In this document: positions 41,801 to 53,009 of the stretch, piece after piece | Position numbering within the stretch: position 1 is the stretch's first letter | Layout of the letters: every line of letters begins with the position of its first letter | Source of the DNA: Tetmemena sp. SeJ-2015 | Lineage: Eukaryota > Ciliophora > Spirotrichea > Sporadotrichida > Oxytrichidae | Length of the DNA: 64,000 nt | Reading direction: 5' to 3' | Assembly: GCA_027382625.1 (NCBI GenBank) | Contig: JAJKFJ010020639.1 | Span: 62,001 to 126,000, forward strand | Position numbers and translations under genes: made by a program | Notes under the pieces: model-generated | What the model saw: the letters and a program-made list of their open reading frames with translations, nothing else | The model's database searches: none | What the model was told of the DNA's origin: nothing

Positions 41801-41926
41801 TAGGATTTCTTCTTTGCATTTGTGGAGGCAGAAGATTAATCTAATTGCAAGGGATTTTTAGTTCACTTTTATCTTACATTGAGACTGAGGAGATTTGAGG
41901 GATGAAGTTGACTGAGGACTCAACAT
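38847..41926 (-). CDS. Leucine-rich-repeat (RNI-like) protein with disordered tail
   Basis: Starts MLSPQSTSSLKSPQSQCK at 41926. After a region I could only partly frame (41.0-41.6 kb, including a CxxC pair in LWCDSCPPDRKL), LRR-type sequence appears: SLAQGIAQSQSLRVLQLNQM, LIGEAVRFNRLKFL, LSMNDMSDDHGALISKFLQA, QELYDQGLKELILHHNFFSG and YLRLVDLRFNQFEKEDLEEF. The spacing and the LxLxxNxx pattern resemble ribonuclease-inhibitor-like LRRs. From 40.2 to 38.85 kb comes a serine/glutamine-rich tail containing a short coiled coil with a cysteine pair (EDCGGCQELMKRNSMLETLC). TGA is at 38847. LRR proteins of this type are usually binding scaffolds; partner unknown. A decayed copy of its first exon-like region lies at about 45.39-45.56 kb. 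Confidence 0.7.
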
Positions 41927-42044
41927 TTTTATTCTAAATGTTTATCGTTACTTTAATTTAAAAAGCTTTATTCAAATTTTGATGATTCTTACTTTGATAG
42001 CATAAATTAGTTACAAATAAATAAATTAGATTATATCTTTTTAT

Positions 42045-44290
42045 ATGGAATCCACTCTTCAAACTTTTTCACTTTCAAAACGGGTAATTAATCCAGCTTT
42101 AACCACTTCAGTGCTTTCCTACGCTTTTAACCATGAAGACGCTTTACTATTTCTGAATATCGCATCTAAATCCTCAAAAACCTTTTTTAAGAAGCACACT
42201 CCTCCTAACTCATATCTCTTAGCCCCTTCCAATAAGGCTAGCTCCTCTCATTCTAAAGTTGGAAACTATTTATTCTCGCAGCTGCTTTATTTACAAAATT
42301 TGAGAGTAATTATTAGATATCCATTCAAGGAAGCATTAGGTTTTATGATAGATGCCAAGAGAACAGGCAATAAAGGCAATTAAGGATAAAACTTAATCAA
42401 TGAAAGCACTTCATATTAGGATTTTATAAGATTATGGAATGGTAATGTAAATTAAGAAGAGAGGAAATAGACTTAGCCAAATTAAACGACTTAAGGAAAC
42501 TATGGGATACAAAACTCCCCTAAAGTAATGATTGTTAGCCACTGTAAACAGTATGCTTTATTTTTGAACTAGAAAGAGTTTCAAATGAATTTTTTCAAGA
42601 TTTAGAATCCTAATGAGATGCTCATAATACCCTTTATGAAAGATAATTTCCCCTTTTTAAAATTTTATTTTATGTAAGATAATCATTTTGAAGAAACTTG
42701 TAATATATCCTCTTTTGGTTTCTTAAGAGTACCAAACTTTTCTTATTCAGAGATGGATATTGAGAAAGCAGGCGATAATAAGTTTTTACTTGTATATGGT
42801 ACAACTAAGGGAAACGTATTTATCAGAGACCATTAATTGAATGTTCTCAGTTCAAAACCTTTGCATGATGGACCCGTTCATCATATTAAAGCTGAGGATT
42901 TATTAAAAAGGGGATTTACATAAATTCTTAAATGAATTATTAAAAAAATTATTAGCAGTTAATGTGCGAATTTTGTGATGAATATATTACTATTAAAATT
43001 ATATTAAATGCTACTCTCATACTTGTAACTTCTTCTTATGAGGTCTCTCTGGAAAGAGTTAAATTGCTCTAAATTTATTGAACTTGGCTAATTTCTTGGT
43101 TTAGAGTTTGTAGTAAAACTATCTCTTCATAGAGAGCTTGTTTCTTAATAACAGTAGAATAAACTCATCCTATATCTTAATAATTTATCGAGTAGGCCCC
43201 ATAATTGAGCAAAAATAAATAGCCAACAATTTACAACTCTTAATCATTAGTTTAAATTAATTTCTATTTTCATTTAACTTTAAACATTATAACCCAAGCA
43301 AATATAGAAAGCAGGCTTCTTACTTTCTCTTTAGTTGAAGAGATCATTAAAATTTGGTAGCTCATTCCAATATATACTGAAACAAACTTCGTACCTAAAT
43401 CTCAGAAACTGTCTTTCTCTGACTAGTTACTCTAATACAAAGAATAACTTAAGGATATACAGTTTCACCAAATTTTTGCCATCAAAATACCTAAATCAAA
43501 CCCCATACATATTATCTTTTTAAGAGCATTATTTTAGAATTTCACCATAAAGACTTATTGGAGTATCCAATACTCAATGTAAAAATAGAAAGAAAGAGAA
43601 GACTAAGAACGGATAAGGAGCAATCTAGTCTACGAGAGAATATCCAAAGATGAATCTCTGATCGCTTACCACACTCTTGACGCCCTCTAAGTGTACATAG
43701 CAAGAGTCTAATTTACATCAGAAGATGAAAAGTTAATATAATTGGAAACTGAGACGGAAGGTTCGCCTCTCATAGATTAAGGACTACTTAATAATTATTC
43801 ATTATTTTTGTAATGAATGCTTTATGTTATTTTTAACTAATTATTTAAAATAAGCTTTTCATGGTCTCTTACAAAGATGAACAACTTTAAAAGGAAAACT
43901 AAACAGATGAGGAGAGGAAAATAGCATTAATGTATAAAGTTAAAGCTGTCCACAATAAAATCTAGCAGATATTTTCGATAAGTGGCTCTGGTCAGTATTT
44001 AGTAGTAACTTCAAGTAAATATCTCAGAGTTCTTCTTGTTACAGAGATTGAAGCATCGCAAATCGTCTAATTTGACTTTGCAGATTTTTTATGGAAGAAA
44101 CCATTTAAATTCATGTCATTATTTTTATAGATTTGTTAAAGATGGCTTTTGACAAAAGTGAGCAAGTTAAAAATTAGGAGGAGTTAAAGGCGGATGACTT
44201 CTACATAAACCAGAAACAGGTATATTAAATTTCAAAAGGCTCATTCGCTTACATGATCTTGATAGTGTTTTATTTGCAACATAAAACAAT
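42045..44290 (+). CDS. Unknown protein, tandem copy 1 (beta-propeller-like segments)
   Basis: ATG 42045, MESTLQTFSLSKRVINPALT. N-terminal motif YAFNHEDALLFLNIASKSSK then FFKKHTPPNSYLLAPSNKAS. The frame stays open to about 42.93 kb, with LWNGNVNQEERKQTQ, PKVMIVSHCKQYALFLNQKE and KFLLVYGTTKGNVFIRDHQL; the last is WD/PQQ-blade-like. After an AT-rich insert (42.93-43.30 kb) it continues ESRLLTFSLVEEIIKIWQLI. Later segments are NLVYERISKDESLIAYHTLD, then a second insert and GSGQYLVVTSSKYLRVLLV. It ends in a region with KGSFAYMILIVFYLQH. The stop codon is not resolved because the last frame runs into AT-rich DNA. A paralogous copy lies at 45657-47600. Family unknown. Confidence 0.65.
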
Positions 44291-45389
44291 GTAGATAAAC
44301 AATAAAAATTTTATATATATTTTATTTTAAAATTTTAAAAAATTTTTAAAAATATATAAAGGGAATATTTTCAAAATTAAAAAATTCATTTTTAGTTTTA
44401 AATTTCAATTTAGAATGAGGAAATTTAATCTCAAAAGATATTTATAATACTCATAGTCAAAGTTATAATCCCAAGGAAATACTAAGTTTTAGCAATTAAT
44501 TATCCGAGAAGATACTCAACTTATAGTACTCAAAAAATAATTTAAAACTTTCTTGATTAAACTTAGATTGTAGGAGTTATGGGTCCTGTTCATACGATGT
44601 GAAGGTCAACTATTCGCTTACAAAATTTTAATTAAAATTTTTTGAAAATGAAATAACCTATTTTTAACCAAATTTTTAAGAATTTTTAAAATTTTTTTAA
44701 AAAATTTCCCTCCTCAATTTTAAAAATTAATCTTTTTAAAGGAGGTAAAAAAATAATAATGAATTAAAATTTTTTAAAAAAATTCTTTTTTAAACAATTA
44801 TTTATTATAAAACAAAATATGTGACATCTCCAAATAGAATAAATTAAGAATTAAAAGGAGTGTTTTCAATATATAAAAGTTTAGACAAACTTTAAAAGTA
44901 AATACCTACACTTTAAAATCCGCTTCAAATATAGTTCATAATCGAATACTAAGGAATATCTAGATAAAATATATATATAAGCGATTGATAGAGTAAGACT
45001 GGCATAGATTAAATATAGACCTTGCACCACACTTATTAGGTAGTTATTAGAAAGAGTGCAACGATAAATTTAAATTTTTTTTAATATGAAAATTTTAAAA
45101 TTTATAATTTTCCCGTGACTCTTTTTTTAAAAAAATTTAATATCTAGTTCTTTATTGAGAACTAAAATTTTTTATTATAGTTTGCTGACATTTTTACATC
45201 ACACCTGACTTCAAATTTGATAAAATTCTCTAAAAAGAGTCAAGAAATAAACTTATAATTAAGATATCTTTAGTAATTAAAGCTGCAGCTTTTAATTGAA
45301 AGAAAAATCTTTGTCAATGGGATTGAGCAATGAAATTCTTTTTAAAAATTTCTAATAAGTAAAGAAATGCTTTATTAAAAGACCCTACT
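44291..45389. other. Extremely AT-rich block between the tandem copies
   Basis: Long A and T runs with many TTTTTAAAAATT-type inverted motifs (for example 44310-44350, 44690-44720). No credible coding segment. Confidence 0.6.
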
Positions 45390-45560
45390 ACAAATACCGT
45401 AAACTATGATTTCTACTTTGCATTTGTAGAAATTTAAGATTAATCTATTTGCGAATGAATTATTATAACTCTCCATTATTATACATTGAGAATGCGGAGA
45501 TTAAAGGGATGAGTAGATTAAGGGCTAAACATACTTATTCTCAATGTTTATCGTTACTAT
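45390..45560 (-). pseudogene. Decayed copy of the 5' end of the LRR gene
   Basis: Aligns by eye with 41790-41960 (shared words include TTTGCATTTGT, TACATTGAGA and AATGTTTATCGTTACT), but its start codon region and frame have decayed. It sits in the same place relative to the second tandem copy as the original does to the first, which dates it to the same duplication. Confidence 0.6.
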
Positions 45561-45656
45561 AATTTATTCGGAATTTGTTGAATCTTACATTAGTCTCTAA
45601 ATTTGTAAGTTAGTGAGAAAGTGATAAGATAATAAATTTATTTCACATTTATTTTT

Positions 45657-47600
45657 ATGGAGTCAACAAATGGAAATTTCTCGCTGACTAGAAAGATCCC
45701 CAATCCGGGACTTACTACTTCAATCCTCTCTTACGCTTTTAACCATGAGGATGCTTTACTATTTCTGAATATCGCATCTAAATCCTCTAAAGCTTTTTTT
45801 AAGAAGCACACTCCTCCTAACTCATATCTCTTAGCCCCTTCTAATAGAGCTAGCTCCTCTCATTCCAAAGTTGGAAATTATTTGTTCTCACAATTGCTTC
45901 AACTGTAAAACTAAAGAGTAATTGCAAGATATCCCTGATTGGAAGCTATCTTAGGTCCTAGCAAAAATAACAACAAGAGAACAAGCAATAGCAACTCTAA
46001 TAAGGAATAAAACTAAATCAGTGAAAGCACTTCATATTAGGATTTTGCAGGATTATGGAATGGTAATGCAAATTAAGAGGAAAGGAAATAGAATTTATCA
46101 AAGACTTAAGCTAACACTGGGAAACAAAACTCGACTGAGGTGATGATCGTTAGCCATTGCAAATAGTATGCTTTAATTTTGAACTAGAAAGAGTTTTGCA
46201 TGAATGTTTTCAAGATTTAGAGTCCTGATTAGATGCTTTCAATACCCTTTTAGAAAAATGATTTACTTTTACCCTTTTTTACCATTTATAATATAAGAAA
46301 GATGGTCATTATGAAGAAACTTGCAATATATCCTCTTTTGGTTTCTTCAGAGTACCAAACTTTTCCTTTTCAAAGATGAATATTTAGACATCAGACGAGA
46401 ATAAGTTTTTGCTTGTGTATGGAACTACAAAGGGAAATGTTTTGATCAGAGATTATAAATCGAATGTTCTCTGTGCGAAGCCCTTGCATGCGGGACCAGT
46501 TCATTAAATTATAACTTAAGCAAATTTAGAAAGCAGACTACTAACTTTCTCTTTAGAAGAGGAGCTCATTAAAATTTGGCAGCTCATTCCGAAATATTCT
46601 GAAACAAACTTCGAATCTCTTCCTAAATCTCAACAACTTTCTTTCTCTGGCTAGTTGCTCAAATGCAGAAAGCAGTTAAAGGATATATAGTTCTATTAAA
46701 TCTTTGCTCTAAAAATACCTAAATAAAACCCCATAACTTATCTTTTAAAGAGTATTTGATTTTTACCATAAAGTCTTGTTGGAACATCTAATACCCATTG
46801 CAGAAAGTGTGTGCTACTGAAGATTAAGAACTGGTGTTGAGCAATCTAGTCTACGAGAGAATATCTAAAGATGAATCTCTGATAGCTTACCACACTTTTG
46901 ACGCTCTCTAAGTATACATAGCAAGAGTCTAATTTAAATCAGAAGAGGAAAGCGAAAATCAAGTAGAAATTGAGAAGAAAAAGTCATCTCTCATTGATTA
47001 AGAACTAATCTATTATTATTTTAGTACAGGAAGTTTTATTTTTGTAAACTAGTTACCAAAAATAAGCTTTTCAGGGTCACCTACAAAAAAGATCATCCTT
47101 AAAAAGCAAAGTAAACTGATAAGGCGGTAAAAATAGCTTAAATAGTTTTTATTTTAGCTGCTATTGCTAACAAGAACAATAAAATTTAGAAGATATTTTC
47201 GATAAATGGCTCTGATTAGTATTTGGTTGTCGCTTCTAAAAAATATCTCAGAGTTCTTCTTGTGACGGAGATCTAAGCTTCGCAAATCGTCAAACTTGAA
47301 TTTGCTGATTTATGGAGAAATTATTTTTTAATTCAAGTCAGTATTATTATAGATTTGTTAAAGATGGCTTTTGACAAAAGTGAGGAAGTTCTAAATTAGG
47401 AGCTGAAGGTGGATGACTTCAGCTTAAATCAAAATCAGGTTTACTAAATTTCAAAGGGCTCCTTCGCTTACATGATATTGATAGTCTTTTATTTGCAGCA
47501 CAAAACAAAGAAGATAATAAACAAACATATGTATGTATATAAATGCAAATTTTAAGAAGTAGAAATATACAGGAGAGATGATTTTCGATCCTATCAATAA
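45657..47600 (+). pseudogene. Tandem copy 2 of the 42045 gene, apparently decayed
   Basis: Begins MESTNGNFSLTRKIPNPGLT and is nearly identical to copy 1 over YAFNHEDALLFLNIASKSSK. Soon afterwards an in-frame TGA replaces the phenylalanine codon of copy 1 (ARYP then stop, versus IRYPF). Further frame breaks follow around 46.1 and 46.25 kb. Later blocks remain recognisable: FGFFRVPNFSFSK, FLLVYGTTKGNVLIRDYKSN, LVYERISKDESLIAYHTFDA, YLRVLLVTEI and KGSFAYMILIVFYLQH. The last 500 bp are better conserved than the middle. Either a pseudogene, or a copy whose TGA lies in an IES I did not detect. Confidence 0.6.
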
Positions 47601-47833
47601 TCTCATATTTAGATTTAAATTACATTAAGAATGAGGAAATTTAATCTCTTACTCAGCATGTGCTGAGTAGATAATATTTTAACATCTTTTTTAATTTAAA
47701 TTAGAGATTGAATGAGTAAAAGTGAAAGAGAATTTAATGGAAATAAAAGACAAATGCAAGCTTGATAAGGTTAAAAAGATTATGTTTATACTGTCTCCTT
47801 GGTTGAAGAGATTCATAAGTTTGAGTCTTTCTC

Positions 47834-50800
47834 TCATCTGAACCTGATTAGTCCCAGTAACTATAATTTTTGTAATTTGAAATGATTTCTTACGTTATTG
47901 AAAGTCCTATTTACTGCCTCTTGGAAAACTATTCTGTCCATATTTGGTGGCACCATAGTGAGTAACTTGGGCGTCGTTCTAAGTCTGGCTTCAGTTGCTC
48001 CTGTAAAGGCGTAGTTAAGCTTATTAAAGTATTAGATTATAATAAAACTTATTTTTGTGCTTTTGCATGACAGCTTCAGGTATATAGACAAGATTGAATC
48101 TATCGAAATCAAAGGGTCTCGAATAATGACCCTCCCTTTGGGAATCTACCATTCTTACTACCAGAGATATTCCATCCCAAAGTTGTATGGAGCGCTCGTT
48201 TAGTCTCTGAGCCAGGTAATTCCAGGGGTCGTCGAAGTTATACATGTTCTGCAAGTGAGCGTATTCCACCTTGCCTCTGAATAAGGGGACTTAAAAGGCT
48301 CCGGATTATAACCATAAATTTGAATATATGATTGGCATTTATTTAAAGATCTGACATAGTAGTTGCCATATCTCATGAAGAAGATTGGGATGGCAGACCA
48401 GGCTACTGTCTCAACTTTTGGAATACCATTCACAAATTCAATAGACATCACTTCAAATACTACCGACATTTAAGGATCAGGCTTCACATCTTGGTAGTAG
48501 AAATAGTTGTCCAAGTATCTGACTGAGATTATTCACTAAATTCAAAATTAAGTTTAGTTTCATAATTATAACAATTTATTGAAGAGTCCCAGTCGTAAGT
48601 GCTCACCAAGTTTACCTAATAGAAGTATTAAAGACGAAGCTAAATATCTTACATCACTTGTTGGAATCTTAGAACTTGTGTACATAGATGCTGGTGGGTT
48701 CAAACTCATAACTACCACATAGAAAACATTAAAAGAAATTAAACTTTAACAAGATATAAACGTTCATTCGCTTGGTAAGTTATGAATTCCATCAACTCTT
48801 AAATTCTCCAAAAATATTTGAATAAATTTAAGAACTGCTATTTTTAAGCCGAAGTCTGGATCATATGTAGCAAAGTACTTAAGATCTACCAGAGGTGGAT
48901 CCTCATTCTTCTATTGAAAACTTCTGCTCTAGCCAATCTAATAGTGTGTTCTAATTATTAGTACGCTGTGCAGTCAATGCTTGCATCAATTAATCAGCAG
49001 TCTCTCTTAGCTGAAGCTCTCCTCTCTCAGCTCTCGTAGGGAAAAGCTCTAACTCAACATCTGAAACAGGACAGAGATAAGTATTATAGATTCCTTGAGC
49101 GTAGTCTGGTGCAGGTACCACTACTCCCTTCTCAAGCCATTAATTTTGAGGGACTGTCTTAGCAGATAAGATGGAACCATTGGATCCAATTGGTGCTCTC
49201 AATACTCTTACTAGCAATGATGCACAAGGAAGTCTTTCTAAGTAGTTCAACGCTTCTGCTCTTATTTCAGGGAGTTTTCTAGGATCTTCTATGTATATAG
49301 GTAGCTAAAATAATCCCTCTTGAAGCACAAAGTCTTTATCTTTCGGATTATCACAAGGAAGGAGAGTTATCTTGTTTAAGAATAAGTGAATGCAAGAGTA
49401 TCCTAGAGTTATTAAATCAAATTTTAGCTTTACAAAGTAAATTCATTGAAGTTCTTACTTAGTTGCTTGTCCTGTCTATCGTATATACAGTGATGACAAC
49501 GCATGTTTGAGGCTAGAATTTAGGCAATCTAAATTCGTATCTGAACCCATAGTAGTGATTGAAGGTGGTCGACATGTCTAAATCTGCGAGTCCACCAGCA
49601 GAAACAGATACTTTGGTATGATCTGTCAAGTAAGAGGTCACTTAGATTTTGCTAACTGTGACGTTGTCAGGTAGGAAGCGGGCCCCGTCTACATAAAAGT
49701 CAATACCAGTGTTAGGGAACGGCTGTCCAGTATTTTGAGGAAGGTCATTTACTATGAAGTAGTTATCAAGTCTTCTCCTCTAGGGATCTAATCTAGTGCC
49801 AATCTTATCGTTAATCATTAAAGATAGTAGATTATATAAAGTATCTATAAAATGATAATCTCAGCTGTTCTATCGAAAATATCGTAGTCATCTTCATCGC
49901 CGTAGGAGAAGTCAGATCGAGGCCCTCTTCTTCCCTTCTTTTTCTTCTTGCCTTTTGATTTAGGTCTTCTTCTGTCAGAGAGATCATCTGTTGGTCTTCG
50001 CTTGAAGTTCCTCTCTGCTGGTGATTTAGGGTCTCGTCTTTCATAATATAATGAAGTTCGTATTTATTGAATCTTGTTCGTCTACTATCTCGATCTCTGC
50101 TGGCTGACCTCCTTTTACTCCTTGGCCTGTCGGGGTCTCTATTTCTATAATATAACACTAGAAAATAGAGAAATGAGTATCTCTTGACTCTCTTCTTCTA
50201 CTTCTTGGTTTATCTGGATCTCTATCTCTCAAAAATATTAATTCATGAAAATCAATTAACTTCTATTAATTCATAGTAATCCTAAATATCTCGAGATTCT
50301 CCCCTTCTCCTGCTTCTTGGCTTATCAGGGTCGTCTCGACTTCTTCCTCTGCTACTCTCTGCCCTCTCTATCTCTTGAGCCTTCTCTTCTGCGGCTCCTG
50401 GGCTTATCAGGATATATAATACCTTTTCTAAATGACAATTTTTATAATAACTAGGATCCTCATCTCTCCTTCTTCTACTTCTTCGCTCATCCCTGTCTCT
50501 ATCTCTGGATCCTTCTCTTCTCCTACTCCTAGGTTTCTCCTCTCCATCTCTGTCTCTAGATCCAGTTCTCCTTCTGCTCCGCGGCTTGTCCTCTCCATCC
50601 CTGTCTCTCGAACCAGTCCTTCTCCTACTGCGTGGCTTTTCTTCGTCATCTCTGTCCCTTGAGCCTGCTCTTCTCCTACTCCTTGGCTTTTCCTCATCAT
50701 CTTCATCCCTATTCTTCCTTCTTCTTCCTCCCTACCTTGTCTCATTAGGCCTGTCTTAATCCAGCTTGAAATCAACTCTACTATATTTTTGAAAAAGCTT

Positions 50801-52963
50801 ATGCTTAACTAATTTGTAACTATCAGGCTTGAGTATTCCAGAAGGCTAAGATGGAGGGGGCTTAGGTGTGCCGACTTAACTATCGCCATCTCCTACGCTT
50901 TGGGCTGTTTTAGGAGTCTTGGCCTTTGCTGCTAAGGCTGCTGGTCCTTCGTTGTAAGGCACAAATTCACCTGGCTTTGCAATTGTGATAAAATCTTGAT
51001 TAGTGACTGTGATAAATTAATGATCTTCATTTAGCATTCATTTCGCTTCAAGGCATCTAGCTCTTCAACGTAGATGGGACCGTCGTACAGATCTAAGATA
51101 TAGGAGCCATATCTAATAGTGCCATCGGGGTTGTTTATCATCAGGATTGTGTACCCAACAATATCGTACTCCTCAGAAATAACTTGTCTTGACATCACAG
51201 TGTGGCCAGTTGGGTTTTCAATTTCAGGCTTTAGCTCATTATACAAAAAAATAAGTCATTTGAATATGATCTGCAATTATACTAGAGGATAAGATAGACA
51301 TTTTCTTCAAGATCTAAATCCCAGAGCATATTATAAAGATCTTTATACCAAGTCTTCTGCTCATTAAAGTAAACTGTCTTTTCTTTATCGTCGTGATATG
51401 CTTTGGCTGCAGTAAGGGGCTTCTCAGGCCTTGTTGGTACGCTCGAAGGAGTGGCAGTTCCATCAGCTGTTCCCTGTTTTGCGTTGTTTTAAGAACTATA
51501 TTCATTACAAATGAATTATTGTTCGCTGTGTTGATAGCAGTAGCTACCTTATTACTAACTCCTGTTCCAACAGCGGCGACAAGAGGACCTCTAGATTTTG
51601 GTTTTGGATAGTACAGACCTTTGGAGGTGTAAAAGCAGAGTCTTCCATTATCTTCAAGAAGAATATCTTTTCCAACCTGAAGTGCGCATGTGATTCTCAC
51701 GAATCTATTCATGGTGTATCCCTTAGTCCAGTGGAGAAAAACTTGGATACCGTCACAATTGTAGGTTGGATCACGCTCTGGCTTCAAATGCATAGTGACT
51801 TTTGGAGCGATGTTGTGTATCTCAGGTACATAGTAAATGTGATAGTAGGCAGGCTCACACCTCACCTCATTAATTTCGTCCTCTCTAGGATAAGCAACTC
51901 TCATCCAAACCATAGTGTTAATTTACTTCATTTAAGATAAGTAATTTTACTGTCCTTGATTCTTTCTAACTAAGGAATATCTCTAACATCTAAGTTGATA
52001 ATGGTAGGAGGTTTGTAAATAGGGAGCTTATAGGTACCTCTTTTCAGGTCATTCTTAAAGTTGAAAAGATCAAGGACAGTCCAGCCATAGGTCTAAAACA
52101 CTCCAGTGTCAATCTAATCATCATAGCCTTTAGCGTTTTCAGGATCTCCATATTCATAACCTCCATTTCCTTGAATCTTTCCAAATCTACTGAGCACATA
52201 ACCTGTGTGAGGTCCTGAATCTGTCAGTCCACTCTTCTTTGCAGGTCTTGTGTTTCTATGAGCTGGTACTTGAATTTCCATTTATAAAGACTATTTCATT
52301 ACCCCAAATAATTGTCCATGATCATGATGATATCTGGGTGAGGCTCTATATCTCTGACCAAATGATTGACAGCAAAAATAGCTTGGCAGAAACTAGGATG
52401 AGTAGTGTCGATGGTGTCAGTTAGAGGACAAGTCTTGGCTCAAACATAGTCATACCTCTATTGTAGATTCCATAGACCACCTGAACTTATCTAAACTCCT
52501 TGGTTAAATTAGGATGTAATCCCAGTACACTAGGAAACCAGCACTTGGCCTGAACTTTCTATCGATGAAATCTTCATATAATTTGAGAATTAATATAAGC
52601 CTATAAATATCTTCATCTGTTTTGTCTATCCTGAAAAGCTCCAAATCTCTTCGAAGCCACTGAGCTAAATTATCTTTCTTCTGATCGTCAACCACTTTCT
52701 CGTGTAGGTAATTTTTGTAGTCTGCCTTTGAATAAAGCATTCTCTCTATCTCTGTACGCTAGCGTACCAACTCATCCAATTTAAAATGTGATGTAATTGA
52801 AGTATATGATAAATAATTTACCTCTCTTGGTTTTGAACATGTCAGAGTTTTCTGGTAACTTCGAAAGTGTTCTGATTAATTCTTGCTCCTTAAGGGCTAA
52901 ACTATGCAAAGTTTTGTCTGTCTCTGCGTCTCCCCATTTTACTGTGGACTTTCTGGGATCCAT
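47834..52963 (-). CDS. Large protein with repeated C2-like domains and an RS/RD repeat array
   Basis: ATG at 52963 (MDPRKSTVKWGDAETDKTLH). An N-terminal helical region (RTEIERMLYSKADYKNYLHE) leads to three similar beta-rich modules, each containing a GW-type strand followed by a LP(I/L)Y/F strand. The first has YGWTVLDLFNFKND then GTYKLPIYKPPTIINLD, the second LGYSCIHLFLNK then EGLFQLPIYIEDP, and the third ETVAWSAIPIFFM then GAFQVPLFRGKVEYAHLQ. FYVDGARFLPDNVTVSKIQV and YDPDFGLKIAVLKF look like starts of C2 domains. Between modules 1 and 2 lies the RS/RD repeat region (about 50.7-49.85 kb). The C-terminal segment is LNYAFTGATEARLRTTPKLL, with TGA at 47834. Similar repeated C2-like modules occur in axonemal proteins as far as I recall; a ciliary role is inferred, not shown. 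Confidence 0.7.
50480..50710 (-). repeat. 48 bp coding tandem repeat (RS/RD array)
   Basis: About four and a half 16-residue units of the form EEKPRSRRRTGSRDRD, encoded on the minus strand, differing mainly at the residue before GSRDRD (A, T, T, E). Degenerate units (DPDKPRSRRR) continue to about 50.1 kb between AT-rich inserts. Confidence 0.85.
52778..52814. other. IES, pointer AATTTA
   Basis: AATTTA at 52778-52783 and 52815-52820; removal joins DMFKTKRGK to LDELVRQRTEIERM. Confidence 0.85.
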
Positions 52964-53009
52964 TCACATAAAATCTAATAGAGAATTTCTATAAGGTAAT
53001 TCCAAAATA

